Positions 10,706-14,813 of a stretch of DNA of 14,813 nt are shown here, piece by piece. A program made the translations under genes and the position numbers. Source of the stretch: a bacterium UBA4637 (GTDB taxonomy: Bacteria; Bacteroidota; Bacteroidia; Bacteroidales; Bacteroidaceae); assembly GCA_002405875.1 (NCBI GenBank), contig DHMR01000085.1, forward strand, positions 1 through 14,813. Direction: 5' to 3'. Position 1 is the first letter of the stretch. Each line of letters starts with the position of its first letter. The notes below the pieces were generated by a model. The model ran no database searches, had not been told where the DNA came from, and saw only the letters and a list, made by a program, of their open reading frames with translations.

Positions 10706-12727
10706 ATGAAACACATAGGTTGGTCTCTTTTGGCAATATTCTTGCTCTTGGCATCTTGCAGTGGCGGTCGTCGCCATGTACTGCAGAATGCCAGGAAGGG
10801 TCAGCTTGCGTCTCTGTCTAGTCTCGACGACTCGCTGAAAAAGCAATCACCGCACGTCCGCAGGTTGATAGGGCAGGGGATGGCTTCCGCAGAAGACAGT
10901 CTCACCTATTATGAGTATTATGTGAGGATGGGGCAGTATTTCTGTCTCTCATCCACCCCCGACTCCATGGTGGAATACATCGACCGCACCATCGACTTCG
11001 CCAGTCGTCAACCCAAGTCGCCTCGGCTTTGTTCGCTCTTGGCTTATGCCTACAATTGTCAGGCAGCCAACTATCACAACTTTCATAAAAACCTAGATGG
11101 ACAGGTGAAACTTTACCGCATGGCTTGCGAGTATTCGCTCCAAAGCGACATCAAGGAGCAGACTCCCAAGATTTGCGCCAACCTAGGCGATGCCTATGTC
11201 TCGAAAAACCAATTGCCAGAGGCGGCGGTTTGGTATCGGCGCGCACTCTTCCTCGTCGACTCCCTCCAGTTGCCCCGCAAGGAGAACATCACGCTCTACA
11301 TGGGACTTGCTACCATCTATCAGCAGCTCAACGACTTCGCCACCTCGCTGAAGTATTTCCAACAAACGGAACGCTACTTCGACGAGATGCCGCTCAACAT
11401 GCAGGCTTACTATCTCAACAACTACGGCAACTACTATTATTACAAGAAAGACTATGCCAACTCGCTCAAGAAGTTTCTCTTGATGAAGCAACTCTTGGAG
11501 CATCATCATAAGACCGATACCTTCGACATGTATCTGTGCAAGCTCAACATGGCGGATGTGTACCTCAACCTCGACTCCATCGCCCTCTCAGAAAAATACC
11601 TCTCAGAGGCAGAACCATTCATGACTGCCAACCATGACCTCGTGGCGGTGTACTACTGCAATACCATCCACATCGGACAAGAGGTGAAGAAGGGAAATAT
11701 GGCTGCTGTTTCTGTTATTCTGAACAAGGAAAAGACGGAATTTCCCGACCGCAAGGACAGCGACATCGCCTTCAACCTGCGACAGATACGCAATCATTAT
11801 TTGCGGGAATATTACAAGGCAAAGGGAGATTTCCGCTCTGCCTATCTCAATCTGAAGGCCGACCAAGCCATGATCGACTCGCTGGAACACAACCGTGTGA
11901 ACATGCGAGCCTCCGAGGTGATGGAGCGATTCACACAAGATACGCTCCGACTGCACCATAGCTTAGAGATGGAACACAAGACGGCTGAGGTAAGAAAGGC
12001 AAACCTGATAGCTCTGGCTGCGGCGGCTATCGTACTGCTGGTGGGCTTGGCATTCGTGCTTAAGTGGTTGCAGTCGCGCAGACGTTTGGAAGAAGACAAG
12101 TTGCGCATCATGCAGCTCAAGTTGGCAAGTGCTCGCAACCGCATCTCGCCCCATTTCGTGTTCAATGTGCTCAACAACAAGATTGTGAATGCTGGGCAGC
12201 AGGAGGCTAACGAACTGCTGGCACTCACCAAACTGATAAGAGCCAACCTCGACATGTCGTGTCGCTTGGAAGTGTCGCTGAATGAGGAATTGGAGTTTGT
12301 GAATCAGTATGTAGAGGTGGAGAAATATCTGCTGGGTGATGATTTCAGTTACCATCTGGAGGTGGCTCGGGATGTTCCGCTCGGCCAAATATTCCTGCCG
12401 TCGATGTTTGTGCAGATATTGGTGGAAAATGCTTTTGTCCACGGTCTCAAAGGCTGGGATGGAAGCAAACTGCTTCAGGTGAAGGTAGACCAACTCTTGG
12501 ATGGCTCCATCCAGATAGCCGTAATAGACAACGGACCAGGCTTCGACATCCGCAGCGTGGGCAAAAAACGTACCGGTCTGAACATCATAACCCAGACCAT
12601 CACCATCTTCAACGAGCACAACCGAGGCAGGGGCAAGATGACCTTCTCCCTTCGCAACCTAACCGATGCCGATGGTAAGGTGACGGGGTGCGAGTCGAGA
12701 CTCTCTATCAACAAGAAAACTATATAA
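10706..12727 (+). CDS. TPR-containing LytS-type sensor histidine kinase with lipoprotein signal
   Basis: The 673-residue protein starts with a hydrophobic signal ending in a good lipobox (LLLASC, Cys18). Residues about 60-400 are helical and contain TPR-like repeats, for example ICANLGDAYVSKNQLPEAAV and YLNNYGNYYYYKKDYANSLK; this would be the periplasmic sensor. One transmembrane segment follows (434-456). The cytoplasmic kinase is of the LytS/YehU type (His_kinase family PF06580): phospho-acceptor His483 in RISPHFVFNVLNNK, N box with Asn575 in ILVENAFVHGLKG, and ATP-binding box D608NGPGF. It should autophosphorylate on His483 and pass the phosphate to the LytTR regulator encoded 7 bases downstream. 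Having both a lipobox and an internal transmembrane segment is unusual for a kinase; the N-terminus may be lipidated or may stay as an uncleaved anchor. The ligand is unknown. Confidence 0.9.
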   Translation: MKHIGWSLLAIFLLLASCSGGRRHVLQNARKGQLASLSSLDDSLKKQSPHVRRLIGQGMASAEDSLTYYEYYVRMGQYFCLSSTPDSMVEYIDRTIDFASRQPKSPRLCSLLAYAYNCQAANYHNFHKNLDGQVKLYRMACEYSLQSDIKEQTPKICANLGDAYVSKNQLPEAAVWYRRALFLVDSLQLPRKENITLYMGLATIYQQLNDFATSLKYFQQTERYFDEMPLNMQAYYLNNYGNYYYYKKDYANSLKKFLLMKQLLEHHHKTDTFDMYLCKLNMADVYLNLDSIALSEKYLSEAEPFMTANHDLVAVYYCNTIHIGQEVKKGNMAAVSVILNKEKTEFPDRKDSDIAFNLRQIRNHYLREYYKAKGDFRSAYLNLKADQAMIDSLEHNRVNMRASEVMERFTQDTLRLHHSLEMEHKTAEVRKANLIALAAAAIVLLVGLAFVLKWLQSRRRLEEDKLRIMQLKLASARNRISPHFVFNVLNNKIVNAGQQEANELLALTKLIRANLDMSCRLEVSLNEELEFVNQYVEVEKYLLGDDFSYHLEVARDVPLGQIFLPSMFVQILVENAFVHGLKGWDGSKLLQVKVDQLLDGSIQIAVIDNGPGFDIRSVGKKRTGLNIITQTITIFNEHNRGRGKMTFSLRNLTDADGKVTGCESRLSINKKTI

Positions 12728-12734
12728 TATAATA

Positions 12735-13490
12735 ATGTATATGAAAGCAATAATTGTGGACGATGACAAGGTGGCTGGGATGAACCTAGAACAGCTGCTC
12801 AAGGAGAAATATCAGATGGATGTGGCTGGGGTGGCACTCAATGGGCTAGACGGACTCGCCCTGGTGAACCAGCACCAACCTGACGTATTGTTTCTCGACG
12901 TCCAGTTGCCCGATATTTCGGGATTGGATTTCCTCGACCGCATCGCAGCCTTCACCCATGGCCAGTGCCGGGTGGTGATGTATACCGCCTACGACGAATT
13001 CATCTTGCCCGCCTTCCGCAAGAAAGCTTTCGACGTGTTGCTCAAACCCATCGACCCGGAGGAGCTCGCCACCATCATGAAACGACTTCAGGAAGCAGCG
13101 GTTCCCGTAGCGAAAGAATCCGAAACCGATGGCGTCCAGCGCAAGAAAGGTGGCAAGTTCTTGCTCTACACCAACACCCTCGATTTCAAACTCATCGACA
13201 AGCGCGACATCGGTCTCTTCCAGTACAATCATGAGATGCGTTGCTGGGAGGTCATCGTGGCTGGCAGCAAACAGCCCATCCGCCTGAAACGCTGTGTGAA
13301 GAGCGATGCCTTGGTGGAACTCGACGGTCAGTTTGTGCAAGTAAACCAGAAATTCATCATCAACATGGACTATCTGATAGAGGTGGTTGATAACGTATGC
13401 CATTTTTATCCCCCCTTCGACATGCTCGACTATGTGAAGGTGGGAAGACTCTTCAGAAAGAAGCTTATCGACAGATTTTGTAGCCTTTAG
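12735..13490 (+). CDS. LytTR-family response regulator
   Basis: The 251-residue protein has an N-terminal CheY-like receiver (about 3-125): acidic cluster IIVDDDK, phospho-acceptor Asp55 in LFLDVQLPD, switch Thr84 in MYTAYDE, and Lys104 in LLKPIDPEE. The C-terminal half (about 140-251) is a LytTR DNA-binding domain, with the family pattern LLYTNTLDFKLIDKRDIGLF at its start and ELDGQFVQVNQKFIINMDYL further on. The first ATG is at 12735. Met3 at 12741 gives the more usual start MKAIIVDDD and is equally likely. It is the last gene of the operon and the cognate regulator of the adjacent LytS-type kinase. Targets are unknown; direct repeats before the operon promoter suggest possible self-regulation. 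Confidence 0.93.
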   Translation: MYMKAIIVDDDKVAGMNLEQLLKEKYQMDVAGVALNGLDGLALVNQHQPDVLFLDVQLPDISGLDFLDRIAAFTHGQCRVVMYTAYDEFILPAFRKKAFDVLLKPIDPEELATIMKRLQEAAVPVAKESETDGVQRKKGGKFLLYTNTLDFKLIDKRDIGLFQYNHEMRCWEVIVAGSKQPIRLKRCVKSDALVELDGQFVQVNQKFIINMDYLIEVVDNVCHFYPPFDMLDYVKVGRLFRKKLIDRFCSL

Positions 13491-13525
13491 TGGCTTTTTT
13501 AGTGATTTTTGTTTAAAAAATCGCT
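13481..13525 (+). terminator. Possible weak terminator after the LytTR gene
   Basis: A short stem, AGCC (13482-13485) with GGCT (13492-13495), overlaps the stop codon and is followed by T5 (13496-13500). Directly after it an AT-rich hairpin pairs 13501-13510 with 13516-13525, with one G-T pair but no poly-T tail. Either could terminate transcription weakly; neither is as convincing as the hairpins at 7014 and 9084. Confidence 0.35.
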
Positions 13526-13554
13526 GATATGATAGCAAATTGCCAATTATTTAT

Positions 13555-13562
13555 TACCTTTG
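13555..13562 (+). promoter_or_regulatory. Bacteroidota -7 promoter element for glnN
   Basis: TACCTTTG matches TAnnTTTG exactly and lies 31 bases before the glnN start codon, implying a very short leader. No TTTG was found at the usual -33 distance; TTG at 13540-13542 is only 12 bases away. Confidence 0.55.
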
Positions 13563-13593
13563 CACTCGCAAACTTAATATAAATAATAAAAGA

Positions 13594-14813
13594 ATGGCTA
13601 ATTTGAGATTTGAGGTTGTAGCCGAGGCCTTTAAGAAAAGACCTGTTGAGGTGGAGGTGCCTAAGGTGCGTCCTTCGGAGTACTTCGCCAAGTATGTATT
13701 CAACCGTCAGAAGATGTACAAGTATCTGCCATCCGATGTGTACGAGAAACTCATCGATGTGATAGACAACGGTACTCGTCTGGATCGTTCCATTGCCGAT
13801 GCCGTGGCTGCGGGCATGAAGCTTTGGGCTGAGGAAAACGGAGTAACTCACTACACGCACTGGTTCCAGCCATTGACCGAGGGCACTGCCGAGAAGCACG
13901 ATGCTTTCGTAGAGCATGACGGAAAGGGTGGTATGATAGAGGAATTCTCTGGCAAGTTGCTCGTCCAGCAGGAACCTGATGCCAGCTCGTTCCCTAACGG
14001 CGGTATCCGCAACACTTTCGAGGCTCGTGGCTATTCTGCCTGGGACCCAACATCGCCTGTGTTCATCATCGACGATACCCTTTGTATCCCTACCATCTTT
14101 ATTTCTTACACCGGTGAGGCTTTGGACTATAAGGCTCCTTTGCTCCGTTCGCTCCATACTTTGAGCGAGGCGGCTACCGAAGTGTGCCACTATTTCTATC
14201 CTAACGTGAAGAAGGTGCAGACCAATCTCGGTTGGGAGCAGGAGTATTTTCTCGTGGACGAAAGCCTTTACTCAGCTCGCCCTGACTTGATGCTCACGGG
14301 TCGTACTCTCATGGGACACGACTCAGCAAAGAACCAGCAGATGGACGACCATTATTTCGGAACCATCCCTGAACGTGTGCAGGCATTCATGAAGGACCTT
14401 GAAATCCAAGCCCTCGAACTCGGCATTCCTTGCAAGACCCGCCATAACGAGGTGGCTCCTAACCAGTTTGAGTTGGCTCCTATCTATGAGGAGTGCAACC
14501 TCGCCGTAGACCATAACATGCTCTTGATGAGCCTCATGAAACGTGTGGCCCACAAGCATAGCTTCCGTGTGCTCTTGCACGAGAAGCCATTCGCTGGCGT
14601 GAACGGCTCGGGCAAGCACAACAACTGGAGTCTTTGCACCGATACCGGCGTGTTGCTCCATGCCGCAGGCAAGACCCCGGAGGACAACCTCCGTTTCGTG
14701 GTCTTCATCGTGGAGACCTTGATGGGCGTTTACAAGCACAACGGCCTCTTGAAGGCAAGCATCATGAGCGCTACCAATGCGCATCGACTCGGTGCCAACG
14801 AGGCACCACCTGC
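13594..14813 (+). CDS. glnN: Glutamine synthetase type III (GSIII), 3' end outside window
   Basis: The gene starts at ATG 13594 (MANLRFEVVAEAFKKRPVEV) after an A-rich stretch and is open to the last base, giving 406 codons plus two bases of an enzyme usually about 730 residues long in Bacteroides. GSIII signatures are clear: FSGKLLVQQEPDASSFPNGG, GWEQEYFLVD (metal/glutamate site), KTRHNEVAPNQFELAP, LLHEKPFAGVNGSGKHNNWS, and near the window end KASIMSATNAHRLGANEAPP. The enzyme joins ammonium to glutamate using ATP in the cytoplasm and forms large dodecamers. It has its own -7 element and is not part of the upstream signalling operon. There is no sign of disruption in the visible part; truncation is only due to the window edge. 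Nothing in the sequence ties it functionally to the glycan genes. Confidence 0.96.
   Translation, partial: MANLRFEVVAEAFKKRPVEVEVPKVRPSEYFAKYVFNRQKMYKYLPSDVYEKLIDVIDNGTRLDRSIADAVAAGMKLWAEENGVTHYTHWFQPLTEGTAEKHDAFVEHDGKGGMIEEFSGKLLVQQEPDASSFPNGGIRNTFEARGYSAWDPTSPVFIIDDTLCIPTIFISYTGEALDYKAPLLRSLHTLSEAATEVCHYFYPNVKKVQTNLGWEQEYFLVDESLYSARPDLMLTGRTLMGHDSAKNQQMDDHYFGTIPERVQAFMKDLEIQALELGIPCKTRHNEVAPNQFELAPIYEECNLAVDHNMLLMSLMKRVAHKHSFRVLLHEKPFAGVNGSGKHNNWSLCTDTGVLLHAAGKTPEDNLRFVVFIVETLMGVYKHNGLLKASIMSATNAHRLGANEAPP

Noticed and set aside
10706..13490. Hybrid two-component (HTCS) or AraC-type regulator of the glycan genes
   Set aside because: Kinase and regulator are separate proteins. The kinase is of the LytS type, and the DNA-binding domain is LytTR, not AraC. 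Control of the glycan cluster is not shown by the sequence.

Overview
The window looks like chromosomal DNA of a Bacteroidota bacterium, most likely a gut or oral Prevotella/Segatella-type species. The evidence is threefold. Intergenic promoters follow the Bacteroidota pattern (TAnnTTTG at -7, TTTG near -33). Start codons follow A-rich stretches and not clear Shine-Dalgarno sites. The gene families are those typical of a glycan-utilising member of the phylum. The species is inferred. All genes lie on the + strand, and no RNA genes, mobile elements or CRISPR arrays were seen.

Region 1 (1-9127) is a plant-glycan degradation cluster. It begins inside a GH43-family enzyme (1-999). A promoter (about 1017-1046) then drives three closely spaced genes: a DUF2264/GH154-type protein (1134-2411), a GH105 unsaturated glycuronyl hydrolase (2439-3629) and a large GH2 beta-galactosidase (3682-6948). 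A strong terminator (7014-7043) ends this unit. A separate unit carries a GH51 alpha-L-arabinofuranosidase (7136-9076) and ends at an almost perfect hairpin terminator (9084-9126). All complete enzymes have signal peptides, so they should act in the periplasm or cell envelope. Galactosidase, arabinofuranosidase, GH43, glucuronidase-like and unsaturated-uronyl hydrolase activities together fit side-chain and backbone trimming of type II arabinogalactan (arabinogalactan protein). A rhamnogalacturonan-type pectin is the main alternative. No SusC/SusD pair or polysaccharide lyase is in view; they may lie upstream of base 1.

Region 2 (9128-13525) is a three-gene signalling operon behind a good consensus promoter (9254-9285). 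It encodes an exported protein with MORN/YwqK-like repeats (9341-10696), a TPR-containing LytS-type histidine kinase with a lipoprotein signal (10706-12727), and a LytTR response regulator (12735-13490). Gaps between the genes are 9 and 7 bases. Direct repeats of TCTCTGATT one helical turn apart lie just upstream of the promoter and could be an operator. Its target genes are unknown. It sits beside the glycan cluster, but nothing in the sequence shows that it controls it.

Region 3 (13526-14813) holds the start of a type III glutamine synthetase gene (glnN), cut by the window end. This is a housekeeping nitrogen-assimilation gene and marks the far side of the accessory region.
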